Origin: Gracilariopsis chorda
Taxonomy: Eukaryota > Rhodophyta > Florideophyceae > Gracilariales > Gracilariaceae
DNA length: 64,000 nt
NCBI GenBank assembly: GCA_003194525.1
Contig: NBIV01000258.1
Span: forward strand, 53,491-117,490
Reading direction: 5' to 3'
The notes under the pieces were generated by a model. The model was given only the letters and a program-made list of their open reading frames with translations, searched no databases and had not been told where the DNA came from. Positions within the stretch are counted from its first letter, which is position 1. Each line of letters opens with the position of its first letter. Below are positions 45,975-56,147 of this stretch, in pieces. A program made the translations under genes and the position numbers.

Positions 45975-47760
45975 TTAAATTTCAAAACACCTCGCCATCG
46001 GATAGAACTGTGCCCGAATATTGGAGCAACACTGCGACCTGTGCCGCAGACACCGCAATTCACCGGTGAGTATCGCAGACGATCTCGACTTCCTCGTCTG
46101 CAAAACTGAGAAGTATTGTACACCATAGAGGTATGCAGAGATCTTAGTGATGTAGGCAACCAGTTCAGGGAGGTCAAAGACCACCATTAAACCTTTCAAA
46201 GCTGAGACAAGGCTCCCTTTTGACATTGCAAGTTCTGTCTTACATTCACCACCGTCCTGAAGTTTCACCTGAACCCCTGAACGCGTTCTATTGTTTTCAA
46301 ATCTCTCTACGAAGTCTGCCTGAGCCTAAAGACATGACCCAGTCTTCATAGTTGGTCCTTCAGGGATATTCATTGATGCTAGCTCCATGTGCGGCTTCTC
46401 TTGTAGCTGAGAATCAGAACAGGCTGCCAGCTCTTCAATTAGCTCGTGAGATTGACCACCATTCTCAGAAGCCTCCTGCTTCTCTTCAATCTGTTTTTCA
46501 GCTTGTGCCTTCAGCTCGGAAGGCGCAGTGGACTCTTTTGCACTTTCTTCAGCTTCTATATCTACCTGTGTCTGTGTCCGAATCATCGTCTCTCCTGGTG
46601 AATCTCTGTCAATTTCCATCTCCACTTCACAAACTTCTCCATTCTGAATCCTTTTCAGCTTCTCTTCTACACCTCATACTCCAGCTTCTTCAGAATCTCT
46701 TCTAGTTTTCTCATCTAGCGCTTTGTGCACCACCTCAGAGCGCTGTGATACACATCTCTCAATCAATATGTTCACAATGTCCACTACAACTGGAGCAGAA
46801 TCAGAAAACTGCACTCGTCGCTTCATGCAAATCTTCAGGGGTAGACACAATGCACTGTTCTGAACAGAGCTTTGGTTCAGCTCATGAACACGCTTGGTTC
46901 GCTGGCTTTTCCGTATAGCACGCGCCTCAGGGTCGCGCCTACCCGAGGGCATCGGCTTAATAGTCATGTCTATACAGGGGTTGTTCAAACCAACCACTAC
47001 CTTTCGTTCTCCTTCTTCCCGTTCTCCCAGAACTGTATTCACATCCTCTCCTTCTTCCTTTCCAGTCTCCTTCCCAATGTTCTGCTCCACCCTTCGTTTC
47101 CTCCGCTGCCGTTGTTTACCTTCCTTCCTCATGCAAAGGAGTTTTCTACGATGCTCCGACCGGAACCGTATGACCATTGTTGCAGTAACGATGTCGGTTT
47201 AAAAGAACTGCTTAGTCATCAGTGTATGTAGAATCCGGACTGTATTGGAAATCTATCGAATCCTCTCAGTCAACGACCAGCTGTACCCAGAGGCATATGT
47301 TCGCTTCCGGATACAGCTGTGGTCCGCAATGAACATGGTCAAAAGGGAAACCAAATAGCAACCACAGCTGCGCGAGTCCCTTTGTCGCTTAAAACCTTTT
47401 ACGTGTAGTATGTAGTTTCGCTCGGATATCAATGCACGTAGCGTTTCATCCCCTGTGAGGCAAAAGGGAAATAAGAAAAAAAAAAAATTGAGAATTCTTT
47501 GATCAACAGACATTCTAAGACTGTCTCCAAACCAAACCGTCCATCGCTAGATTACTCGCGTCGCATTGACTACTTTCTTTTCTGCCAAAACACCCCAATG
47601 ACTGCTGGAAATGTTCAACGTCAATAAAAAGGTTTTTATCACTGCATGACCATTGCCTTTAAATTTAAACCACCTCTTGAACACGTCCAAATCCTCTTCC
47701 GGTATGTTTTCCTTTTTTCTTTCTTGTATGACGTCGACAGTCTTGTGATCATCACTCTAA
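45975..47760 (-). pseudogene. C48 (Ulp1/SENP-like) cysteine peptidase gene of the MULE, broken
   Basis: One minus-strand frame continues for most of this stretch with a few nonsense codons. The full C48 triad can be seen in order: His in NISSSHWGVL (near 47610), Asp in WFGDSL (near 47530) and Cys in QRDSRSCGCYL (near 47365). Such peptidases cleave SUMO-type modifiers. A run of T followed by a TTTTGCCTCACAG-type end at about 47455-47510 splits the domain and looks like a small intron of about 58 bases; without splicing it would insert a run of Phe. Downstream lie a stop, a basic region, a glutamate-rich region and a hydrophobic tail ending at 45975. It sits directly upstream of the transposase on the same strand. 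Confidence 0.68.
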
Positions 47761-48510
47761 TACAACAAGAGGCAAAAGCCACACCAAGAAGGTACCATGT
47801 TCAACACAGCTGTGAATATCAAATCGCTACACATTTCCAACTCAGGTCTTGAACTATGTACCAAAGAAACCGGTGGTGTTTCTTTGGCTTCTGCGATCAG
47901 GATCCTAGATACATGGTCCTTCATAACCAAAAAAAAACCACAGTGCCATCGCTGATGCGCATTTGCGTACGCTTTTCAAGATTTTCTCAGAACGACGTAA
48001 AGGTGTCATATAGTTCATGTTCTCGGAGTATGTCGGCGTAATCAGATGCTTCTTTTTGTTCCATTGCTCAAAGCAATAAAACAGCCAACAAAAGCGTTCA
48101 ATGAACCAGACTACGAAGTAGAGAGAGCCAGCAGCGTTTAAACAGATCGTCAAACACGTGAGAGAGAACGTGGTACAGTCCCCGAAATTCCAATAAATCC
48201 ACCAAGCCAACGGCCTTGCTCGTGAAAAGTAAGGCCGATCGACGGTGGAGTAGTGCGTCTGAGCGTAAAGACTATTACAGTTAACGGCACCAAGAAGGCC
48301 AAAAGTGCAACGTAGACCCTAGTAAGAACTTATGTGGACTATACAATGTGAAATGCAAAATAGATCCACGAACTTCAATAAATCCAAACACTTGTTTACT
48401 GTACTTTGGTGCCCTTTTTTGCCATTTGTAAATGAAACAGACCCTACTAGAACGACACCAAACGTGTTCACAGTTCTGAACCAAGAACGTCTAAAAAACA
48501 GTTGCAAAAA

Positions 48511-49341
48511 ATGCCCCGCGGAAAAGCTCTTGTGGACAGGGAAAAAGGCATCATTTTAGATCTACATCACCAGCAAGTCAGCCAAAGAGACATTGCAGAG
48601 GCTATCAACCGCTCTAGAGGAGGCGTGCAAAATGTCTTAAACAACTCGAACAAATCCAGCCGAAAGTATTCGCGAGCTAGTAACCAAAAGCTTACGAAAA
48701 AAACAGAACGGCGGATAGTTCGCAAAGCTCTAGCCGGAGAACTCATTGCAAATGATACTCGTCGAGACATGCAAATCCCCGTAACAACTCGTCGAGTACA
48801 GCAGATACTTCACAAATTTCCACACCTGAAGTACAAAGAAATAATGAAAGGCCCTTACATGAAGGCAGCGGCATACAAAATTAAACGGATGGAGTTTGCT
48901 CAAAAATAACTTCAATCTGAGGCTATCGATTGGAAGAAAGTTATTTTTACGGATGACAAGAAGTTCAATATGGACGGCTTTGATAGGAACTGCATGTATT
49001 GGCACGATTTACGTACCAAACCGAGGTGGTTTTCTAAACGGAATATGGGAATTGGATCGGTCATAGTTTGGGGAGCTTTTTCTTAGTATGGTGCGCTGCA
49101 AGTAGTGGAATTGAATGGTAACCAAAACTCTACGGACAATGTGAAACTACTTGAAAATAATCTTTTACTTTGTGCTGCAGAAACACCAGGTGAAAGTTGG
49201 ACTTTAGTGCACGACGGTGCATCTATCCATCGTTATAAGGTTACAAAAGAGTGGATTGTACGCAAAAAAGTTGATGGTTTACAGTGGCCGGCTCATATTC
49301 TGGAGTTGAGTTTAATTGAAAATGTGTGGGGTGTATCATAA
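48511..49341 (+). pseudogene. Tc1/mariner transposase relic B, nested in the MULE
   Basis: One plus-strand frame from ATG 48511 to the TAA at 49339-49341 with nonsense codons at 48907 and 49084. The N-terminal helix-turn-helix (QVSQRDIAEAINRSRGGVQN) is of the Tc3 type. The catalytic residues are all kept: FTDDKKFNMDG, LVHDGASIH and LIENVWG, with 34 residues between the second Asp and the Glu (DD34E). It is better preserved than relic A and clearly a different subfamily member. The two nonsense codons make it inactive. Confidence 0.88.
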
Positions 49342-49819
49342 AGGACTTGTATCAAGTTTTTAAGCAGTTTAATACTGGGGTTGAGCCTGGTGCTAAAATC
49401 GAATCAGTTTGGAACAACATCGAGGCAGCTTTTATATGAAAACTGTACTGTTCTATCAATAATCGCCTAGTATGCGTGCTGGATGCAAATTGTGGACCTC
49501 CTGGCTATTGATTGTGTTGGTTCGTCTATAAAGTTGTGTTTTAGTGTATTGAAGTTGATGGATTTATGCTAAATTTAACATAGTAAAGTCTAATTATGTT
49601 TTTGTTTGAGTTCTGATTTGTCTTTTTGCTACTACCAATGCAAAAACTCTAGTCTTGTACATTGTTTGAGCTACTCAATAGATCCTCACTGGCCTTGCTC
49701 ATCACGAGCATGGTTGCTGGCCTGTTGGACCTATTTGAATCTCGGGCAGTGTGCCTGACGGATGTGCCATTCCCACACATTGTGAAAACGCCCCGCGGTA
49801 ACCTGTCTCTGTTAACATC

Positions 49820-50027
49820 CGTTTACGTTGTACTGACTTGGCGGCCGGAGAGAGCAGGGATAGAGGGAATGTCCTTACTCTGCGGATCAAATGTTTGAAA
49901 TCCAAAATAGGGGCATATAATTGGCTACAGTACGATCTCAACTGGCGTGGGCACATGTGCGGCCCGCCGTGGCACGTGCCCGCTGACTCTTTTTATCGGT
50001 GCAAATGCGCGCTGACTCGCCTACACT
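49820..50027. repeat. Right terminal inverted repeat of the MULE
   Basis: Inverted partner of 40662-40875. The outermost shared block reads GCGCGCTGACTCGCCTACACT on the plus strand if one follows it to 50027. Confidence 0.83.
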
Positions 50028-50127
50028 GGGGCTTTCCAAGAACGGACACAATGACACTTGAGAGACTTGGATACGTCCTTGCCAAATGTTGGCCACTTAC
50101 ATCTGTCAGAAAAGATCACTACGCGAA

Positions 50128-50192
50128 TCTCCCTAGCGTACAAATGGCTATACCTTAATCGAAGTTGCATGGCCATTTGTGCGCTAGGGAGA
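50128..50192. promoter_or_regulatory. Hairpin-forming inverted repeat upstream of the SANT-like gene
   Basis: Arms of 24 bases, 50128-50151 (TCTCCCTAGCG...GGCTAT) and 50169-50192 (ATGGCC...CTAGGGAGA), pair with only two mismatches around a 17-base loop. It lies between the MULE end and the ATG at 50321. It could be a protein-binding site, a small foldback element or a relic of a terminal repeat. Confidence 0.6.
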
Positions 50193-50320
50193 CTATGGAG
50201 TTTCGTTCAAGACATTTCTCCGCGTCAACATGCTCAGAAGCATACGCAGTATTCTATTCTTTTCCGTCTCTCAGGCAGCTAACCATTTACCGTTATAACG
50301 TTCACAGATTACAAGACGTA

Positions 50321-51070
50321 ATGGACGAAGTGGATGAAATCTGCGAGACCGGAAAACATTCTCGAAGAGGAAGTCTCAACTATAGCACGGATGATGTTGA
50401 GTATTTGCTGGACTTAGTGGCAGATGTGGAACCCTTGGGTAGGAATCACTGGGCAGTTGTAGCCGAGAGGTTCAACAAATGGGCGGAGACCAACGAAAGG
50501 CCTCCAAGAACATTGGACAGTCTGAAAGAAAAGTTTGATAAACTTGCATATACGAGGAAGAAAACAGGAGACCCAACCATCAAGCCAGAAGTGCGTCGTG
50601 CGAAGCGAATATACCAGGATATTCAGGCCAAAGCGCAAGCAACGGCTCTTGGTAATGACAACGGAAATCTTGTGCCTTCACACGAGCAGATGCAACGAGC
50701 CGTACATACGACAGGAGTGTTAGGGCAAAGGCGCAAAAGAAGAATTTCAGATGACAGTCGCCTTCCATTAGCCAAGCGTATGCAGGTTGATATTGGAAAG
50801 CATATGGAAGTCATGACTACCACAATGATAGAGGTTGCCAATTGTGTGAAGCACGCGGTTAATAATGAGTCCAGTGTCGTACCACTGCCAATGATCAAGG
50901 AACTTATACAGAAAGAAACATCAAGGGCGCTGCGCAGCGCACTCAGAGACTTGGTACTACCAGCAAATCGTGCTGGACCTATTTCACCGACAGAACCCCT
51001 TCCGAGTATCGAACAGATGCTGAAAACGTCCAAGGCGGATAACGAATCCGGATCTGGCTGTGAGATGTAA
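50321..51070 (+). CDS. Myb/SANT-like DNA-binding protein (DUF6818-like)
   Basis: A 249-residue open frame without interruption. Residues of roughly 25-90 form a trihelix/SANT-like domain: NYSTDDVEYLLDLVADVEPL, then NHWAVVAERFNKW, then RTLDSLKEKFDKL. This is followed by the basic block KTGDPTIKPEVRRAKRIYQ, the hallmark I associate with DUF6818 proteins. A second basic patch (GQRRKRRIS) and a helical C-terminal part follow. It probably binds DNA in the nucleus. Related proteins are often transposon partners of DDE nucleases, and an intact DDE nuclease lies 5 kb away, but nothing here links the two directly. An upstream in-frame extension to about 50165 exists; I prefer ATG 50321 because the domain starts soon after it. 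Confidence 0.78.
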   Translation: MDEVDEICETGKHSRRGSLNYSTDDVEYLLDLVADVEPLGRNHWAVVAERFNKWAETNERPPRTLDSLKEKFDKLAYTRKKTGDPTIKPEVRRAKRIYQDIQAKAQATALGNDNGNLVPSHEQMQRAVHTTGVLGQRRKRRISDDSRLPLAKRMQVDIGKHMEVMTTTMIEVANCVKHAVNNESSVVPLPMIKELIQKETSRALRSALRDLVLPANRAGPISPTEPLPSIEQMLKTSKADNESGSGCEM

Positions 51071-51178
51071 ATCTCCCAGTAACAGTCTTGCACGAAACAT
51101 AAGGAGATGATACATAAACATATTTACTTCTGCGTTGCTCATTTCAAACTATCTGAATAAGGAACAAAATGGTATTGC

Positions 51179-51640
51179 TCAGTGAACGTCGTAGTCTATG
51201 AGTGAAAGGTGTGGTGAACAGTGGAGTTCAGGTAAAATCTTAGGAAGGTTAGCCTTGTATCGCAATGATCTGCGTGCATTTAGAAATCCCAGGACAAGAT
51301 CTTCAGCTTCCGGTGCAACATTTGATTTTGAAGCTCTTACGGTCAGGATGAATTCAACTTTAGCGCATCCATCTCTCATCTGGGCACAAGCTTGACGATA
51401 TGTTGTGAATGCTGTGAGCGGTTGCACGCCCCAGTAACTGTCGAGGGACTTTTGTTTCTCCTTCAACCCTTCCTTATGGTGCCTCAAGAACTCGGCTCCA
51501 GTTTCAAGAGCTTGGTCATTGAAATGTAATGAGCGTGGAGAGCGGTTGCAATGGATAGACCCTGTATCGCAGAATGATGCCCACAACTCAAAACCAGTGC
51601 TGCAGGTGAAAACGAATCGAATCCATCTTGATATGTTCAA
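51179..51640 (-). pseudogene. Unrecognised open frame, probably a fragment
   Basis: About 153 codons on the minus strand, entered from an upstream stop and without an ATG at its start. The sequence is protein-like, with an amphipathic stretch (AEFLRHHKEGLKEKQKSLDSY) and a conserved-looking block (FTTYRQACAQMRDG), but I recognise no family. It ends 110 bases after the SANT-like gene, convergent to it. It may be an exon of a larger gene or a relic. Confidence 0.35.
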
Positions 51641-51839
51641 GCTTGCCTTCTACCCACCCGTCGTCTTGTACTCGTGTACGCTGATCACGCCCCTATGATT
51701 CCTATACCTCTGTAGGAGAAGGCAGGCAGGGGATTATAGCGTGCGCAGCAGCCGTTGCAAAAGTAGCACGTGGAGTAGGTTTTCGTTCATTTGCTGCACA
51801 AGATGATACATGTCCAATCGGAGTTAGTAAGTACCAGTG

Positions 51840-53357
51840 CTAAACTATATTCATGAACAGCCGTTTCAGTTTCAAAGCCAATGCTGTGATGTAATGGTCT
51901 TTGCCGTTGTACTCGATACAGTTTGCAACAAGTTGGTTGAAGTCCGCGATAAAGATTTCCTTGGTCACTTAGAACCAACCGTCGTCAAATCGCTCTTGCA
52001 TCGTGGAAAAGTCCATAGGGTTCTTGATAACGTCATATTAATCGTCCGCACCGGTATCCTCCGTATCGACGGGGCACAAGAACGGCCACACGCACTCGTG
52101 CTTCTTCAGTTCTTCCAGGACCCTTTGCAAGTGCGCATGATGAACATGTTTTTCCGCCCGTTCTTGCTCGGAGTTGCGTCTCTGGTGTCTCTCAAAACCC
52201 GCTTGGTGTCTTAGACCGGCGATATCGCGCACGCATATTCCCTTCTTTGAGCGCCCGTCAAGCCCAGGATGGACGATGTGAGACGCGGATACTTGTTTCA
52301 AATTCTCGACGACACCCATCGTCTGAGCCTTGAGCAGCATCGGGACGTTGAGGTAGTTAAATTGAGAAAGAAGCACACATTCCATGAGCGTGACACCGTC
52401 GTATGCCTTGACATAAGAGTGCCATCGGTGCTGCGGCAGGGAAATCTCAGTGTTGAAGCCCTGCTTTGCGAAGTAAGGAACGGCGTTGTTGTCAGTACAG
52501 GTCAAAACATGCGTAAGCCTCGGCTGATTGACACGCTCCTTGTTATAGTCCATCAAGCGAGCGCCGTAGCCGCGAACCTGCTGAGTACCCCAAACGGCCA
52601 AGAACGCAATCTCCGTAAAGCGCCGCTCCAAAAAAGAGCGATAACAACACTCATCAACAACCTCGTACTCTCCGAGTGTCGTCTTCACAACTATGAACGA
52701 CTCATGGTTCGGGTCAAACAACAATCGGGTGACATAGGCCGATGACATGTTGGGCGGGTGTTTGATGAAGAGCTTCTGAAGACAAAGCAGCAGGAAGAGG
52801 TTTTGTGGGCTGGAATCATTCCGTAAGCAATGGAACACAACACTATGACGGTGCTCTTGCTGCATAATGCGTGCCCAGCGTAGAATATACGGATGCTGTG
52901 AATCCCAGCCGAGAACATCCTCTGTAGGAAGGACGTGGGTTCCCTTCGGGGGGCGAATTGGTTTCTTGCAATGCGGAACCGGCGTTATTGGTAACAAGTT
53001 AAACGGGGTTTCATCGTGAAGAAAAGCTTCTGAGATTGGTACGACTCGAGTGGCGGTGTGACTCGGCGCGAAAAACGGCGGTTCAGACAATGAAACAGGC
53101 ACTTCAATGACAGGTTGGCGAGCGTCCGGCTCCGTGACCTTAAATAGCGACTCAGGTAGAGGCTGCGCAGCCCCGTGACCGGCTTCAGACGCGGTACGAA
53201 TAACAGCTGAACGTCTTCGCCCAGACGGTGAACCCAGTGTGAAGTTATCAGCGTCAAAATGACCTTCCTCTAATACCTCCTCCTCAAACAGCGGGCCATC
53301 CTCAAACTACTCTTTCCGCGACGAATCAGCGGCTGCATGGTGCTCTGCGTGCTCCAT
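51840..53357 (-). pseudogene. GCN5: GCN5-type histone acetyltransferase with bromodomain, three nonsense codons
   Basis: One minus-strand frame of 505 codons from ATG 53357 to the TAG at 51840-51842, without any frameshift. The acetyltransferase core lies at about 52700-52270: NMSSAYVTRLLFDPNHES, the catalytic Glu in FTEIAFLAV, the acetyl-CoA loop QQVRGYGARLM and the YFAKQGF block, all typical of GCN5/PCAF. The linker HIVHPGL follows. The C-terminal bromodomain reads CVWPFLCPVD, then YDVIKNPMDFSTM and NCIEYN. Nonsense codons sit at 53307-53309 (codon 17), 52038-52040 and 51969-51971; the second replaces a Tyr usually found in the YYDVI motif. Catalytic and acetyl-lysine-binding residues are otherwise kept, so inactivation seems recent. 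The enzyme acetylates histone H3 in SAGA-type complexes. Confidence 0.88.
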
Positions 53358-54494
53358 CGCGAAGAGCGACGGTCACTGGTGGAGACCAGGTGGAATACGA
53401 TGTGGGCAAAATGCTTAGTAGTTTGTTACCCCACGCTATCCGTGGACAGAAACGGCGGCTGCTTGAGGCTGCGCCGGGAATCTGCTGAGTTGTTCCTGAG
53501 ACGGCACATCCGTGACTTTGGCGCGTAAATGGTCAAACGTGAGAAACCTGAAGAGGTTCAAATTCGTCGACCAAGTTGTCAGATCTTGTACAACGTTAAG
53601 AAGAATAGCTGTGATTCCGTGATTGGGCCAGATTCTGAGCAGAGCGTGCGCAGTTTGATCTGCGTGGCGGCTGGCCCTGTGTCACACGTTTTGCTCCAAA
53701 AAGCATGAGATTCGCGGTGGCTGTTTCAATGCCCCATCGTGTCACGAATCTCGCCTCTCGCACCGCGTTCTTCTATCGATGAACAAGGCAACTCGTCAAT
53801 TTCACTTAAGGAGAACGCTAAATGGTTACCTTTTGAGGTTGATACGGGCAAAGTCCACTTCGCCGTTCTTCTTCAAGCGTTTGCGCGACTACTACGCAGT
53901 CGTTAAAGCCTTCTTCCACCGTCATACCCCCTTCATCGACTTCTTTCTTCATCAACAGTCCAAAGTTCGATCATAGGTGTCCGCCACTTCTTCACTCGGA
54001 AAGGATACTCCACACACATTCAACACTACTCCTGCTCAAGTGTGTAAGCATGAACATCATGCACTATCAGCGCCCTGTAACCACAGGATGTTTTAGATTT
54101 CCGTGCGTTTCCCAGATGTCCGCATGAGTATTAAGCGATCTGAGATGATCCACCTTCTACAAGCCCCAAGGATTCGAGTAGGGCCTGAACGGTTCTGGCT
54201 GAGCTACAAATACGAAACGGTCCTGGCTAATCCACAGCCACATGTTGTGCGATGCACCTTCTTACCACTGCAACTGTTCCAACGAAGAAGGAAGGTATTG
54301 GACGCTAGTCTATGAACGTTTACACTTTAACGCCTGCTTCGTCTCTGCGATGGGACTGGGCATCCCCAGGGTACTTAAGGGCTCCATGAAGCCACTGCTC
54401 CCTCCATGACGAACCATCAGCATCATTCCACCCACCAACCGTTACTGAGCTTCACTGACTTCAAACACTCCATACCAAACTCTCAACTCTCACC
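53358..54494. other. Spacer between GCN5 pseudogene and spondin gene
   Basis: About 1.1 kb containing the likely divergent promoters of the two neighbours. The 90 bases before 54495 are rich in CA and CT without long purine runs, as expected for a leader. No gene is supported here. Confidence 0.5.
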
Positions 54495-55172
54495 ATGATG
54501 CGTCAAGTAACTGCCCTTTTTCTAGTCCTCACTTTGGTCCATGTTGTGCCTGTAGAAGGGCGTTGCAGTAGCAGAGCTACCTACAGAGTCAGCTTCCACG
54601 ACTTGCTGACTCCGAAGAACTTTGGCATACTTATCCCGCAACGTGGGCTGGTGTTTTCTCCGTTGATTAGTGCTTCGCACTCCCACCGCATTTCCTTCCA
54701 TACAGGTCGCGGATTCGCGTCCCGACAAGTGGGGCCGATCGCCGAGACTGGTGACAATAGCTGATTTGTGACGATGGCCAGGAACCTGCGCAGTCAGCGC
54801 CATGGAGTGCTGCATGTGGCTGCGGCCAACGGACCCACGTTACCTGGAAAGTACACCACCCTGTCCTATCCCGTTGACTGCTCGCACCCGTTCATCATGA
54901 TGCTGGGCATGATTGCCCCGTCACCCAACTGGATTGTTCAAACCAACAACCGGAACATGCTGCGCGACGTAAAATTCGTTGCTGGTGATTTTGGCACTCT
55001 GATTGCTTCTGATGCTGGCACTGACGATGGTCAGGAGTTCACGATCCCAGCGGACGCATCATTTGATAAGCCTTCTGAACCACAAAAGAACATTGCGCCT
55101 TTGGTTGAAGACGAAGCTGACCGATTTGAACGACGAATAGTGGGCAAGTTCCTTATTCAGAGGATCAGATGA
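54495..55172 (+). pseudogene. Spondin-domain secreted protein, one nonsense codon
   Basis: One plus-strand frame of 225 codons from ATG 54495 to the TGA at 55170-55172, with a single TGA at 54762-54764. Residues 1-22 are a clear signal peptide (hydrophobic core ALFLVLTLVHVVPV before EGRC). The rest matches the N-terminal spondin domain: Cys then YRVSFHD, FSPLISASHSH, FASRQVGPIAETG, then MIAPSPNWIV and DAGTDDGQEFTIP, in family order and spacing. Spondin domains occur in extracellular adhesion proteins of animals and in secreted proteins of other eukaryotes and bacteria. The protein would be short, a single domain. The stop falls in the loop after AETGDNS, so the gene may be newly dead, or the stop may be polymorphic or an assembly error. 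Confidence 0.85.
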
Positions 55173-55274
55173 GCGTGGTACAGTACCGTTTCACGAAGAT
55201 TCTATAGCTCTAATGCATGAGCCGTAGCGTTTTGCTTCAAGTCCGACGATCCCCGGCACTCAAACTTCTTCGTC

Positions 55275-55478
55275 ATGCGTGAACCCATGCACTGTTTTGT
55301 TTCGTTCTTGTGCTTCACCCTCTGCATTACGTATATAACCGGCAAACCTCCATTTATCCCCTACTCACTAAGATCCCTCCCGATGGCAGTTATGTATATC
55401 CCGTCCCGCGGCCCGTGGATTGCCGTAGCAGAGCCAGATGTGTCTGCCTCTCCGGGGATGCTCACACCGACCTGGTAA
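55275..55478 (+). CDS. Short open frame with signal-peptide-like start, doubtful
   Basis: 67 codons. The start contains a hydrophobic run (FVSFLCFTLCITYI) that resembles a signal peptide, followed by a proline-rich stretch. It lies 100 bases downstream of the spondin gene on the same strand. I recognise no domain, and length and position make chance possible. Confidence 0.2.
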   Translation: MREPMHCFVSFLCFTLCITYITGKPPFIPYSLRSLPMAVMYIPSRGPWIAVAEPDVSASPGMLTPTW

Positions 55479-56147
55479 CTACCTCCAGGCACTGACGTGA
55501 AATCCCTTCAGTATTGATCAACACCCTCTGCAGAATTCTGTCAGTAGTGCCGTCAGTCCCTATGCGCCCAAGGTGGCCCTGCCACCGGGGGATGGACGAT
55601 CTAGACCAGTGCTTTCTGGAACCTTTGGTGCGCCAGAAAGATTCACCGCAACGGAACGGAACTTTGGAGAATGTTGCTTTGTTTTTTCAGGTACCGACCA
55701 GTCGCTATTATGGCCGTTCTTTGCATCGCGATTGCCTTTGGGCTGGACTTGGTCTTTCAAGATGTTATCAGACTCCTGCGAAGTCTGAGGTGTATCGGAG
55801 AGAGGCAGTCGTCAAGATCTTGCGGGCTCAACCTTTCGATCGCGCTCGCTGTCATGGAGGCCATCCGCTTCGTGCTTGGGCTCCTCGTCACCTTTCGTTG
55901 AACGTAGTCCGCTTTCTGTATGTCGATCGTATTCGACCTGGGAGTCACGGTGTCCTCTGTCTATGTTTCTTCCCTTAACGGGTCGCTTCTCGGATATTTC
56001 AACTGAAACGCGATCATAGTCTCCGTCGCTATCAGTGCTTCTCTCCGCATCGCGTGGGCATTTCATTTTTACGCGATCAAGTGCAGTTCGAACCTCTGAA
56101 GACAATACAAAAAACAAAGTCAGCATCTGTGACCCAAGAAGATATCG
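55479..56147. other. Spacer without supported gene
   Basis: Overlapping open frames on both strands of about 100-150 codons are present, including a strongly charged one on the minus strand (56126 to 55812) preceded by a TTTTTTGTATTGTCTTCAG-like acceptor sequence. None matches a family I know. Confidence 0.4.

Larger units (their letters stand above)
40662..50027 (-). mobile_element. Mutator-like element with long terminal inverted repeats
   Basis: Terminal inverted repeats of about 210 bases (40662-40875 and 49820-50027) enclose 9.4 kb. On the minus strand are a C48 peptidase gene and a MULE-type transposase, both broken. On the plus strand are an MA3-domain pseudogene just inside the left repeat and a nested Tc1 relic near the right one. 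Long inverted repeats, an FAR1-like/MULE transposase with SWIM finger, and an Ulp1-type peptidase are features known together from plant Mutator families such as Kaonashi. I could not find a matching 9-base target duplication, so the exact ends may be a few bases off. Confidence 0.78.

Noticed and set aside
40662-50027. A perfect 9-base target duplication for the MULE
   Set aside because: The bases outside the two repeats (GACGTAGAT and GGGGCTTTC) do not match, so I do not claim one.
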